Below, piece after piece: positions 1 through 5,924 of a stretch of 7,710 nt of DNA. Origin of the DNA: Myxococcales bacterium. GTDB taxonomy: Bacteria; Myxococcota_C; UBA6777. The stretch's first letter is position 1, and the number at the start of each line of letters is the position of its first letter. A program made the translations under genes and the position numbers. The notes below the pieces were generated by a model, which saw nothing but the letters and a program-made list of their open reading frames with translations, did not search any database and was not told the DNA's origin. The stretch covers positions 1-7,710 of the forward strand of contig JALTMC010000103.1 in assembly GCA_027005175.1 (NCBI GenBank). Reading direction: 5' to 3'.

Positions 1-1
1 A

Positions 2-91
2 TCCAAGAGCGAGACAAAATCCAAGAGCGAGACAAAATCCAAGAGCGAGGCAAAATCCAAGAGCGAGACAAAATCCAAGAGTGAGACAAAG
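2..91 (+). repeat. Five tandem 18-bp units encoding SKSETK
   Basis: The unit tccaagagcgagacaaaa... repeats with an exact 18-bp period and continues to the left edge, so more copies probably lie outside the window. Copy 3 has gca for aca (Thr to Ala), and copy 5 has agt for agc and aag for aaa. The period is a multiple of three, so gain or loss of copies keeps the reading frame. Confidence 0.92.
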
Positions 92-772
92 CCCAAACAA
101 GAGCTGAAGATAAGCCCGGAGAGTTTGGGAAAAGAGTTGAATCAAGCGATCCCTGACCCAGCACCTCCCAAAAAGGTCATCGAAGAGATCGTTGAGATCA
201 AGCCCGACGAAAAGAAAGCGACGACCAAAAAGAAAGCAACGACCAAAAAGAAAGCAACGACCAAAAAGAAAGCAACGACCAAAAAGAAAGCGACGACCAA
301 AAAGAAAGCGACGACCAAAAAGAAAGCGACGACCAAAAAGAAAGCAACGACCAAAAAGAAAGCGACAACCAAAAAGAGAGTGGCGGCCAAAGCTGTTGTT
401 GAGCCGGAAGATGTTGAGCCGGAAGAGCAGGAGTCGCAGGTTGAGGGTGGTGAGGAGCATGCTCCTTGCGTGAGCTGTGGAAAGATCTATGAGCCACCTC
501 ACTCTAAATATTGGCGTGGCGACATATGCAATCCATGCTATGCCAAACGCTTGCGAAAGCGGAAGAAAAAGGATGGCACCACCAAAACCAAGGCCAAACC
601 CAAAGCCAAAGTTGTCAATATGAGTGATCATCCCCCCTGCGACAGTTGTGGGAAGATCTATGAGCCACCTCACTCTAAATATTGGCGTGGCGACATATGC
701 AATCCATGCTACGCCAAACGTTTGCGAAAGCGCAGACAAAGCAAAGAAGACTCTGTTCCAAGCAATGCCTGA
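2..772 (+). CDS. Lysine-rich repeat protein with two GATA-like zinc-finger modules (5' end outside window)
   Basis: The frame is open from base 2 to the TGA at 770-772, giving 256 visible residues and no initiator. A TTG at 125 is possible, but the in-frame repeat upstream of it shows the gene begins further left. Visible residues 1-30 are five SKSETK hexapeptides (the third is SKSEAK). Residues 72-125 are nine KATTKK hexapeptides. An acidic linker (EPEDVEPEEQE) follows, then two modules of the form C-x2-C-x16-C-x2-C starting at residues 156 and 213, each ending in a basic YAKRLRKR tail. The lysine/alanine/threonine array resembles bacterial histone H1-like tails such as AlgP and HctB. The finger spacing and the WRGDICNPC segment recall eukaryotic GATA fingers (C-x2-C-x17-20-C-x2-C). 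I infer a nucleic-acid-binding, perhaps nucleoid-associated, cytoplasmic protein. I do not recognise the family, and the function is unproven. Confidence 0.8.
   Translation, partial: SKSETKSKSETKSKSEAKSKSETKSKSETKPKQELKISPESLGKELNQAIPDPAPPKKVIEEIVEIKPDEKKATTKKKATTKKKATTKKKATTKKKATTKKKATTKKKATTKKKATTKKKATTKKRVAAKAVVEPEDVEPEEQESQVEGGEEHAPCVSCGKIYEPPHSKYWRGDICNPCYAKRLRKRKKKDGTTKTKAKPKAKVVNMSDHPPCDSCGKIYEPPHSKYWRGDICNPCYAKRLRKRRQSKEDSVPSNA
215..376 (+). repeat. Nine tandem 18-bp units encoding KATTKK
   Basis: Nine perfect-period units read Lys-Ala-Thr-Thr-Lys-Lys. The only differences are silent. The Ala codon is gcg in copies 1, 5, 6, 7 and 9 and gca in copies 2, 3, 4 and 8. The first Thr codon is aca instead of acg in copy 9. 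The near identity suggests recent expansion by slippage or unequal exchange. It is a likely site of length variation between strains. Confidence 0.95.
467..562 (+). repeat. First copy of duplicated four-cysteine finger module
   Basis: This 32-codon module runs from the first Cys (467-469) through CxxC, sixteen residues, CNPC and a basic tail. The second copy lies 171 bp downstream at 638-733. Over 96 bases the two differ at 7 positions, only two of which change an amino acid codon (gtg versus gac). The cysteine pairs presumably bind one zinc ion per module. Confidence 0.9.
638..733 (+). repeat. Second copy of duplicated four-cysteine finger module
   Basis: This copy has the same cysteine spacing and basic tail as the module at 467-562. 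A stretch of 59 bases (482-540 versus 653-711) is completely identical, including all synonymous positions. The linker between the modules is rich in Lys, Thr and Pro. Confidence 0.9.
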
Positions 773-774
773 GA

Positions 775-795
775 ACTCTCGAAGGAGTCTTTTTT
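775..795 (+). terminator. Possible Rho-independent terminator after the finger-protein gene
   Basis: ACTCT and GGAGT form a 5-bp stem (the closing pair is U-G) around a CGAA loop, followed by C and six T residues at 790-795. It begins two bases after the stop codon. The stem is short, so the call is tentative. A longer alternative pairs AAGACTC (747-753) with GAGTCTT (785-791). Confidence 0.4.
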
Positions 796-892
796 GAGGA
801 ACTCAAACCTAAGACTTCCTCGCAGACCCGCCAAGTTCCCTCAGAGGAAGAGACTCCCACTTACCAACCACCTGTAGGATATTTGCCTATCC
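793..892 (+). other. Hairpin-rich intergenic segment upstream of mltG
   Basis: Three further inverted repeats follow the putative terminator. TTTGAG/CTCAAA (793-807) has a 3-base loop. CTTCCTC (815-821) pairs with GAGGAAG (844-850). GGATA (877-881) pairs with TATCC (888-892) around a 6-base loop. No convincing ORF occupies this stretch. It could be a structured leader or degenerate terminator material. Confidence 0.35.
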
Positions 893-895
893 ATT

Positions 896-924
896 TTGAA
901 GTCTGTTAAATAGTATCCTTAAAT
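896..924 (+). promoter_or_regulatory. Weak sigma70-like promoter candidate for mltG
   Basis: TTGAAG (896-901) and TTAAAT (919-924) are separated by 17 bases and sit just upstream of the mltG start. The -10 match is only four of six. This is a guess from consensus similarity alone. Confidence 0.22.
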
Positions 925-941
925 CTTGTAGAAGTGAGTGT

Positions 942-945
942 GGAG
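942..945 (+). promoter_or_regulatory. Ribosome binding site favouring the ATG at 950
   Basis: GGAG lies four bases before the ATG at 950, a slightly short spacing. The in-frame GTG at 938 has only GAAG three bases upstream. I therefore prefer the ATG, which shortens the protein by four residues. Confidence 0.5.
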
Positions 946-949
946 TTTC

Positions 950-2392
950 ATGAATCCCAAAGCCCAAGAATGGTTAAAGTTGTCCCAGTGGCTACGCCAA
1001 AGAGAGCAACAGATCCGGCGTGCGAATCAGATGGGTGCGAGTGTACCCACAGCCAAGCCCCCCAACTTTGAAGATGCAGAGTTTCTGACATTTCTACAGG
1101 AAAAAAACGTTGTGGAGGCAGACAGCAAGCTCTGCCAACAGTTGGAGATCGAGGCAGCCTACCAGGCCATTCTGGCTTCTCCCGCTTCAGAGAAAGCCAT
1201 CGTTGCCACGTTGGGATACACCCACGATCAGTCGCGCCTGGATGCACTCTATGCTCATGCTGCCAATTACACTCGTTGGCTCGAAGATGAAGCTTCACGT
1301 GAAGCCTCCTTGCTTCAGCGAACAGGACGTCGGGGGCGATGGCTCCAAGTCATAGGCTTGGCATTTGTACTGATTGTATTTGCAGTCGGTGGCTGGGGTT
1401 ACTTCACATACAAAGGGTGGAAGCGATACCTGGACCACCCCGCTGGCACACAAAAAGGCAACACAAAGCTGGTGGTGCCACGTGGTTCTGACGCAGAGAC
1501 AGTCGCGCGATTACTCAAAAAAGCAGGTGTCATTAGCCAGGAACAGCGGTTCTTTTTGTTGGTGCGATACCACCACTACTTGAAGAATATATTTCCAGAG
1601 TTGCAGCGTATTGGACGCGTTCGATTGCGTGCAGGGACTTACAATATCTCCACAAGCCTGACCCCCCAGCAGATCCTTTCGGTGCTGCGTAAAGGACCAC
1701 GCCGCCGCTCTATCCGCCTGACCATCCCAGAAGGCTTCAACATATGGAAGATTGCGGCTCGCCTGGAGAAAAAAGGGATCTGTCGAAAAGCCGACTTTCT
1801 CCGCTATGCCAAAGATCCCAACTACTCTCGTAAGGTTCTGGGCTGGGACGCCCCACGCCTGGAAGGGTATCTGTATCCAGACACCTATCGGTTCTATAAG
1901 AACACCCCCCCTACCAAGGTCATCGAGCGAATGGTGAGTCGCTTTAAAAAGGTATTTAATCCCACTTTTAGGAGACGAGCCAAGGACCTGGGATGGACGA
2001 TCCACCAAGCCACCACCATGGCGTCCATTGTAGAGAAGGAGACCGGACAAAAAAAAGAACGACCGAAGATCTCCTCCGTATTCCACAATCGGCTGCGTCG
2101 CAAGTGGAAGTTGCAAACCGATCCCACTGTGATTTATGGGTTGTTACCAAAATTCAACGGCAATATCACCAAAAAAGACCTTCGCAACCCACACAAGTAC
2201 AATACCTACAGACACAAAGGGCTTCCACCGGGTCCCATCGCCTCTCCTGGACTGGCAGCCCTGCGTGCGGCCCTCTACCCTCTGAAGACCAGCTATATGT
2301 ATTTTGTTGCCAAAAACGATGGAAGTCATGTCTTTTCTCGAACTCTTCGGGAACATAACAAGTGGGTGAACCTCTATCAGAAAAGGCGATAA
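950..2392 (+). CDS. mltG: Endolytic murein transglycosylase MltG (YceG-like)
   Basis: MltG cleaves nascent glycan strands at the inner membrane, leaving 1,6-anhydro-MurNAc ends, and is thought to help terminate chain elongation. The 480-residue product has a cytoplasmic N-terminal region (about 1-130), one transmembrane helix (about 131-151, starting WLQVIGLAFVLIVF) and a periplasmic YceG-like domain. Family motifs are clear: LEGYLYPDTY (304-313), ASIVEKETG (358-366) with the likely catalytic Glu362, LQTDPTVIYGL (388-398), GLPPGPIASPG (424-434) and YFVAKNDGSHVFS near the C-terminus. The E. coli enzyme is about 340 residues with a short cytoplasmic end, so most of the extra length is the N-terminal region, which I do not recognise. 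An in-frame GTG at 938 would add MWSF. The gene stands alone, with about 180 bases on each side, so it probably has its own promoter. Confidence 0.96.
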   Translation: MNPKAQEWLKLSQWLRQREQQIRRANQMGASVPTAKPPNFEDAEFLTFLQEKNVVEADSKLCQQLEIEAAYQAILASPASEKAIVATLGYTHDQSRLDALYAHAANYTRWLEDEASREASLLQRTGRRGRWLQVIGLAFVLIVFAVGGWGYFTYKGWKRYLDHPAGTQKGNTKLVVPRGSDAETVARLLKKAGVISQEQRFFLLVRYHHYLKNIFPELQRIGRVRLRAGTYNISTSLTPQQILSVLRKGPRRRSIRLTIPEGFNIWKIAARLEKKGICRKADFLRYAKDPNYSRKVLGWDAPRLEGYLYPDTYRFYKNTPPTKVIERMVSRFKKVFNPTFRRRAKDLGWTIHQATTMASIVEKETGQKKERPKISSVFHNRLRRKWKLQTDPTVIYGLLPKFNGNITKKDLRNPHKYNTYRHKGLPPGPIASPGLAALRAALYPLKTSYMYFVAKNDGSHVFSRTLREHNKWVNLYQKRR

Positions 2393-2419
2393 AGAGACAC
2401 AGACAAAACCCCATTTTTT

Positions 2420-2444
2420 CCTCTTGTGGGAATAGCCGAAGAGG
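2420..2444 (+). other. Inverted repeat downstream of mltG
   Basis: CCTCTT (2420-2425) pairs with AAGAGG (2439-2444) around a 13-base loop. A T-run lies before rather than after the stem, so it does not look like a forward-strand terminator. Its role is unknown. TATACT, a good -10-like hexamer, follows at once at 2445-2450. Confidence 0.3.
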
Positions 2445-2514
2445 TATACTGTGTTTCGGATCTAGAGATGAAGACAAGCCCGCAACTTGACTTGTACTGT
2501 GTTCTATTTAACTT
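2424..2514 (+). promoter_or_regulatory. Possible promoter region for the thioredoxin-like gene
   Basis: TATACT (2445-2450) matches five of six bases of a -10 box, with a poor TTGTGG 15 bases upstream. A second candidate is TTGACT (2487-2492), a five-of-six -35 box, with the weak -10 TAACTT at 2509-2514 after 16 bases. Neither pair is complete. The 9-mer TACTGTGTT occurs twice here (2447-2455 and 2495-2503). Confidence 0.25.
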
Positions 2515-2564
2515 GTAGAACGTCTGACTCTATGAGAGCCATTGGATCACACTATTTTTTATCT

Positions 2565-2568
2565 GGAG
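2565..2568 (+). promoter_or_regulatory. Ribosome binding site setting the start at 2575
   Basis: GGAG sits six bases before the ATG at 2575. The in-frame TTG at 2542 has no comparable site. The ATG also places a clean signal peptide at the extreme N-terminus. Confidence 0.75.
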
Positions 2569-2574
2569 ATTGCT

Positions 2575-3609
2575 ATGTCATTGTTACGTTGTATGTTAGG
2601 AGTTGCCCTTGTATGGGGTGTTTCGGTGGGAAGCGTATTTGCGGATCTGGGCCCTCCTTCCCGAAAGCTTCCCAACGCAACATTCCGTGTCCTCCCCAAC
2701 GGAACCAATCCCAAAGCAACTGTGAGTCTACTGCCCATGGCCAAGCTCCTGGGCAAGCCGATCGCAGTGATTTACTGGAAACTCAATGATACCGCCTCTG
2801 AGACAGAACTCAAAGCATTTCAGGCCCTGGCAAAGTTGCCCAATTACAAGGGCAAGATCCAGTTTTTTACAGCTGTCAAAGCATCGACTACACGCGATGA
2901 AGCCGCTGCGATCAAACGCGCTCGTCAGCTTAAATTGACCGTCCCTTTGATCTTGGACCGCAGCCAACTCGCCCCTTATATTGAAGCTTGGTTTGCCTTC
3001 CCCCGCTATGGACTCATTGACAAGACAGGGAAAGTGAAAGTCTGGAATTGTCGTCAACTGAGCGAGACGGTAGGTCCTGGTATGACCTTTATGAACAGCT
3101 TACAGGCGATGTCGGAAGGCAAAAAGATCCCCACAATGCGGGGCATCACCAAGCCAAACAACACCTATGAGTTGGCGGGAAAAAAAGCTCCCGATGTTGG
3201 ACTGAACGACACCAACGACAAAGCCACCACGGTCTCCAAGTATATCAAGAACAAGCCACTGATCATCGCCTTCTGGTCCGTGACCTGCCCTCACTGTCGT
3301 CAGGTCATCCCCGCCGTGGCCAAGTATTGGCAGCAGCGAAAAGGCAACCTCGATATGGTCTCCATTACACGAGCACCTTCTGAGTCTTTGCGCAAGATGA
3401 TCAGGGATCTGTACAAAACAGCAAAGGTCACCTGGCCTGTGGCTTATGCCCCAGAAAATGCCACCTTGAGCTTTTACAACATTGTCAAAGTCCCAACCGT
3501 CCTCATTGTGGATAAAAAAGGTGTGATTCGGTACGTCTGGATCCAGCCTGATGCCAAGTGGATCGGAGCTGCGATAGAAGCAGCTTTACTCAAATACAAC
3601 TTGTTTTAA
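2575..3609 (+). CDS. Exported TlpA-like protein with two thioredoxin folds
   Basis: The 344-residue product starts with a signal peptide (hydrophobic LGVALVWGVSVGSVFA, predicted cleavage after Ala23), so it should act in the periplasm. Residues about 57-180 look like a first thioredoxin-like fold (IAVIYWKL strand, LTVPLILD with a cis-Pro-like Pro124, GLIDKTGKV hairpin), but the usual CxxC position reads LNDTASE and has no cysteines. Residues about 204-344 form a second, complete fold: KAPDVGLND entry, IIAFWSVTCPHC with Cys238 and Cys241, KVPTVLIVDKKG with cis-Pro307. Such domains reduce or oxidise protein disulfides. CPHC is the dipeptide setting of DsbA, whereas TlpA/ResA proteins usually have a CxPC-type site. 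The partner and direction of electron flow cannot be read from the sequence. The start at 2575 is chosen over TTG 2542 because of the GGAG site. Confidence 0.88.
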   Translation: MSLLRCMLGVALVWGVSVGSVFADLGPPSRKLPNATFRVLPNGTNPKATVSLLPMAKLLGKPIAVIYWKLNDTASETELKAFQALAKLPNYKGKIQFFTAVKASTTRDEAAAIKRARQLKLTVPLILDRSQLAPYIEAWFAFPRYGLIDKTGKVKVWNCRQLSETVGPGMTFMNSLQAMSEGKKIPTMRGITKPNNTYELAGKKAPDVGLNDTNDKATTVSKYIKNKPLIIAFWSVTCPHCRQVIPAVAKYWQQRKGNLDMVSITRAPSESLRKMIRDLYKTAKVTWPVAYAPENATLSFYNIVKVPTVLIVDKKGVIRYVWIQPDAKWIGAAIEAALLKYNLF

Positions 3610-3637
3610 CTCATCACTTTAAGAAATGGGCTGGGCA

Positions 3638-3674
3638 GTTGCTCGGATCGGAGCTTCGGACGCAAGACTGCACC
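3638..3674 (+). repeat. 37-bp intergenic direct repeat, copy 1
   Basis: The 37 bases are repeated exactly at 3710-3746. Each copy contains the inverted repeat GCTC-GGATCG-GAGC and the segment CTTCGGACGCAAGACTGC. The 35 bases between copies are not repeated here. It lies between the thioredoxin-like stop and the WD40 start, in no recognised gene. Confidence 0.93.
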
Positions 3675-3709
3675 TCAGCGAAACTCTTCACTCGAAGAAG
3701 CCTTTGTTC

Positions 3710-3746
3710 GTTGCTCGGATCGGAGCTTCGGACGCAAGACTGCACC
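3710..3746 (+). repeat. 37-bp intergenic direct repeat, copy 2
   Basis: This copy is identical to 3638-3674, at a 72-bp period. In the frame shared by both neighbouring genes each copy reads CSDRSFGRKTAP, with no stop between 3610 and 3777. It ends 31 bases before the WD40 start codon, so it would be in the leader of that transcript. Confidence 0.93.
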
Positions 3747-3777
3747 CCGCAGACTCAACTTCAGAGGACACTACAAG

Positions 3778-5400
3778 ATGCCCACCCCTTCACGTCTTTC
3801 TCCCCTCCTTCTCCTTTGCCTCAGTTGGTTTCTGCTCAGTGGATGCAACGAGAAACGTTTTGCGCTATCCAAAGACAGCAAGGCTCGGCCATCCCAAACA
3901 AGCCAGCGGCTTCCTGTTCAGCCCCTAGCCAGACTCAAATTCCAGCGTCCCAAGCGAGCACCCAAGCTATCTGTTGCGCCACGTCTGGAGTCCAAGGCCA
4001 GTCATGTTGCAGGTATTCGCAGCCTCGCAGTGGATCCCTCGGGGCTCTTTGTCCTCAGCGGTGGTGCGGATCGTCAACTGATGCTGTGGAATCTCGCACA
4101 CCAAAAGAAAGTCCGCTCCTGGCACAACTTCACCGGCGCAATCCGACGCCTCCAATTCTCTGCCGACGGTCGACGTTTTGTGCTCTTAGAGGGCCATCGC
4201 TCTCTCTCCTTGTGGTCCCTGCAAGGGAAAAAGCTCAAGCAATACAAGAGCCCCACACCACTGCTCGACATTCATTTTTCTCCTTTGGGAGATCGCCTGC
4301 TCGCGGTGGATCAAAAGGGGCAACTCACCCTATTCCACGGCTTTCGATTGCAACGATTGCATATCCAACAAGTCTGCCCAAAAGGTGTAGCCGCTCAACA
4401 TGTGAAGATCGGTCCAGGCAGACGTTGGATCATTGTGAGTTGTGCCAACGGTAGCTTTGTTGTTCGCAACTGGACTGGAACTCAAACCCAACGAGTGATG
4501 CACCACAGCACCGTACAGACGATGGCTCTCTCCGCCAAAGGGGACTGGCTTGCCACAGGCTCCTCCGATGCCCAACTCACGTTGTGGCACATTCACCCAA
4601 AAACGTTAAAAATCAAGAAAGTCCATCGCTCTCGCGGACACCTCCGAACCATCACAGCTCTACAGTTTCACCCTACCCTTCCGCAACTTGCAACCGCAAG
4701 CCGGGACAACTCTGTTGGGATTTGGTCCTACTCAACAACGAAGCTCTCCCTGATTCGAAACCTGAAACACAAAGCAAGCGTGGAAAGTCTGGCCTATGTG
4801 GCAGGCAACAAGCGCCAGCTACTCACAGGCGATAGCCAAGGCACTCTGTCTTTATGGACAGACAGTGGACAACGCCTGATGCGCCAAGAACCACCCACAT
4901 GGAAAGCCCGCTCTCTCTCCTTTTCGTTGCGAAGAGACTGGCTCGCCACCGACACTGCAGGTAGCGGCTCTGCCATCTGGGATCTACACACAGGACAGCC
5001 TATCATGTCCATGAAGCTGCACCCTTTCCCAGTGAGGCACATTCAATTTGCTCGCAGTGGCAATCGCCTGATGAGCGCCGATCGCCGCAACATCGTATTT
5101 TGGGATTTAAAACGACGTCGCCCGATTGGTGTGATCAATCCCCCCAAAAAAATAAACCTCACCGTTGCAACCCTGGGCCGCGACTGGACTCAAGTGTTTT
5201 ATGGTACGGACCGGGGCGGTGTAGACTTGTGGACATTGGCAGGCCCCAAACGTCTCTATCGCGACCGGGTTCCTCAGTGTGTTACAGCCATTGCATTCCA
5301 CCCCATTCAACGCAGAGCTGCTGCAGGAACTTGTGAAGGAAAGCTCTACCTATACGACGATTGCGAGTTTCTTCCAAAGGAGACCAACTGCTGGCGCTGA
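3778..5400 (+). CDS. WD40 beta-propeller lipoprotein, N-terminal part of a frameshifted gene
   Basis: The ATG follows AGAGGA (3763-3768) by nine bases. Residues 1-22 are a lipoprotein signal ending in LLSG before Cys23. Asn follows the Cys, so the Asp inner-membrane retention signal is absent and outer-membrane placement is likely. After a Pro/Lys/Arg-rich linker (24-75), eleven WD-like blades are visible. They end near W104, W146, F186, W232 (weak), W270, W316, W360, W401, W442, W485 and Y526 (KLYLYD). The frame then runs into a TGA at 5398-5400 after an out-of-frame tail of about 13 residues. Three more blades continue in another frame from about 5361. WD40 propellers are protein-protein scaffolds, and I infer an envelope scaffold without an identifiable partner. 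It is the first gene of a tight cluster with ribA and a TPR lipoprotein gene. Confidence 0.88.
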   Translation: MPTPSRLSPLLLLCLSWFLLSGCNEKRFALSKDSKARPSQTSQRLPVQPLARLKFQRPKRAPKLSVAPRLESKASHVAGIRSLAVDPSGLFVLSGGADRQLMLWNLAHQKKVRSWHNFTGAIRRLQFSADGRRFVLLEGHRSLSLWSLQGKKLKQYKSPTPLLDIHFSPLGDRLLAVDQKGQLTLFHGFRLQRLHIQQVCPKGVAAQHVKIGPGRRWIIVSCANGSFVVRNWTGTQTQRVMHHSTVQTMALSAKGDWLATGSSDAQLTLWHIHPKTLKIKKVHRSRGHLRTITALQFHPTLPQLATASRDNSVGIWSYSTTKLSLIRNLKHKASVESLAYVAGNKRQLLTGDSQGTLSLWTDSGQRLMRQEPPTWKARSLSFSLRRDWLATDTAGSGSAIWDLHTGQPIMSMKLHPFPVRHIQFARSGNRLMSADRRNIVFWDLKRRRPIGVINPPKKINLTVATLGRDWTQVFYGTDRGGVDLWTLAGPKRLYRDRVPQCVTAIAFHPIQRRAAAGTCEGKLYLYDDCEFLPKETNCWR

Positions 5401-5900
5401 CCACACGTCAGGCCACGCTGTGGCAGATTCCCACACTCAAGAAAGTCGCACAGGTCACTCACACACTGGCCCTGCTCAGCGCTGTATTTGTACCCAAAAG
5501 AAAAAATCAGATTGTGCTGGGTAGTGCCGACCGCTCCGTGTATCTGTGGACTCCCACTCAAACAAGTCTGAAGAAGCTCTTTACAGGTTGTCACACGCCT
5601 GTACGCGGGCTTCGGTTTTCACATCGCAGCTCTCTACTTGCGACCGCCTGCTTTGATGGTACGATTCAACTCTGGCGATGGAAGCCAAACCAACACCTGG
5701 CAACACTGGTTGGATTGCCAAACCAACAATGGTTAGCTTACACTCCCACGCTTTTCTTTGCCTCCTCCGCCGACGTCTCACGTCACTTTTTCCTGAGAGG
5801 CCACCAAAAGCACTGGCCCTTGCACGCATTTCAAGGCTGGTACCAACAACCAAAACAGTTGCGAAAGCAGTTGGGCCTAGCCTCACAGCGAAGCAAATGA
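5361..5900 (+). CDS. WD40 lipoprotein, C-terminal part in a shifted frame
   Basis: This frame is open after the stop at 5334-5336. Its first usable codon, TTG 5361, has no ribosome binding site, so it is best read as the rest of the gene at 3778-5400 displaced by a frameshift, not as a separate gene. It holds a partial blade (RVSSKGDQLLALTTRQATLW) and two full blades ending YLW (about 63) and QLW (about 105). A tail follows with QWLAYTPTLFF, LHAFQGWYQQP and QLRKQLG. From memory, that pattern (W-x-x-YTP... then F-x-x-x-Y-x-x-P...L) closes many bacterial WD40 and caspase-WD40 proteins, which supports this being the genuine C-terminus. The switch corresponds to a net loss of 3n+1 bases, and the usual linker between blades 11 and 12 is too short, so a small deletion is likely. 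A sequencing error is the alternative. Confidence 0.82.
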   Translation: MRVSSKGDQLLALTTRQATLWQIPTLKKVAQVTHTLALLSAVFVPKRKNQIVLGSADRSVYLWTPTQTSLKKLFTGCHTPVRGLRFSHRSSLLATACFDGTIQLWRWKPNQHLATLVGLPNQQWLAYTPTLFFASSADVSRHFFLRGHQKHWPLHAFQGWYQQPKQLRKQLGLASQRSK

Positions 5901-5924
5901 TAAAGTGACATCAAGGAAACTCAA

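Noticed and set aside
142-390. Minus-strand ORF with repeated Phe/Leu/Val blocks that looks like a membrane protein
   Set aside because: It is the antisense reading of the KATTKK array. The hydrophobic repeats come from Lys codons read backwards, and no ribosome binding site or independent support exists.
192-473. Overlapping plus-strand ORF rich in Arg/Pro/Lys
   Set aside because: It is an out-of-frame reading of the same 18-bp array. It loses the cysteine modules that mark the true frame.
1511-2116. 201-codon minus-strand ORF inside mltG
   Set aside because: It is fully antisense to the conserved MltG catalytic motifs, with no recognisable domain.
2487-2789. Short Cys-rich plus-strand ORF overlapping the thioredoxin-like start
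   Set aside because: It has no ribosome binding site and runs into the coding region of the signal peptide in another frame. The ATG at 2575 with GGAG explains the region.
3638-3746. CRISPR-like pair of 37-bp repeats with a 35-bp spacer
   Set aside because: Only two repeats and one spacer are present and no cas gene is visible. The repeat period preserves a reading frame, which is not a CRISPR property. I treat it as an intergenic repeat.
3558-4454. 298-codon plus-strand ORF spanning the repeat region and the start of the WD40 gene
   Set aside because: Its reading overlaps the thioredoxin-like C-terminus and the WD40 blades in another frame. It shows no domain pattern, while the overlapped genes have clear ones.
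5337-5397. Programmed -1 ribosomal frameshift in the WD40 gene
   Set aside because: The direction would fit, but no X-XXY-YYZ slippery heptamer is visible, and the linker between blades is too short, which favours a deletion or sequence error.
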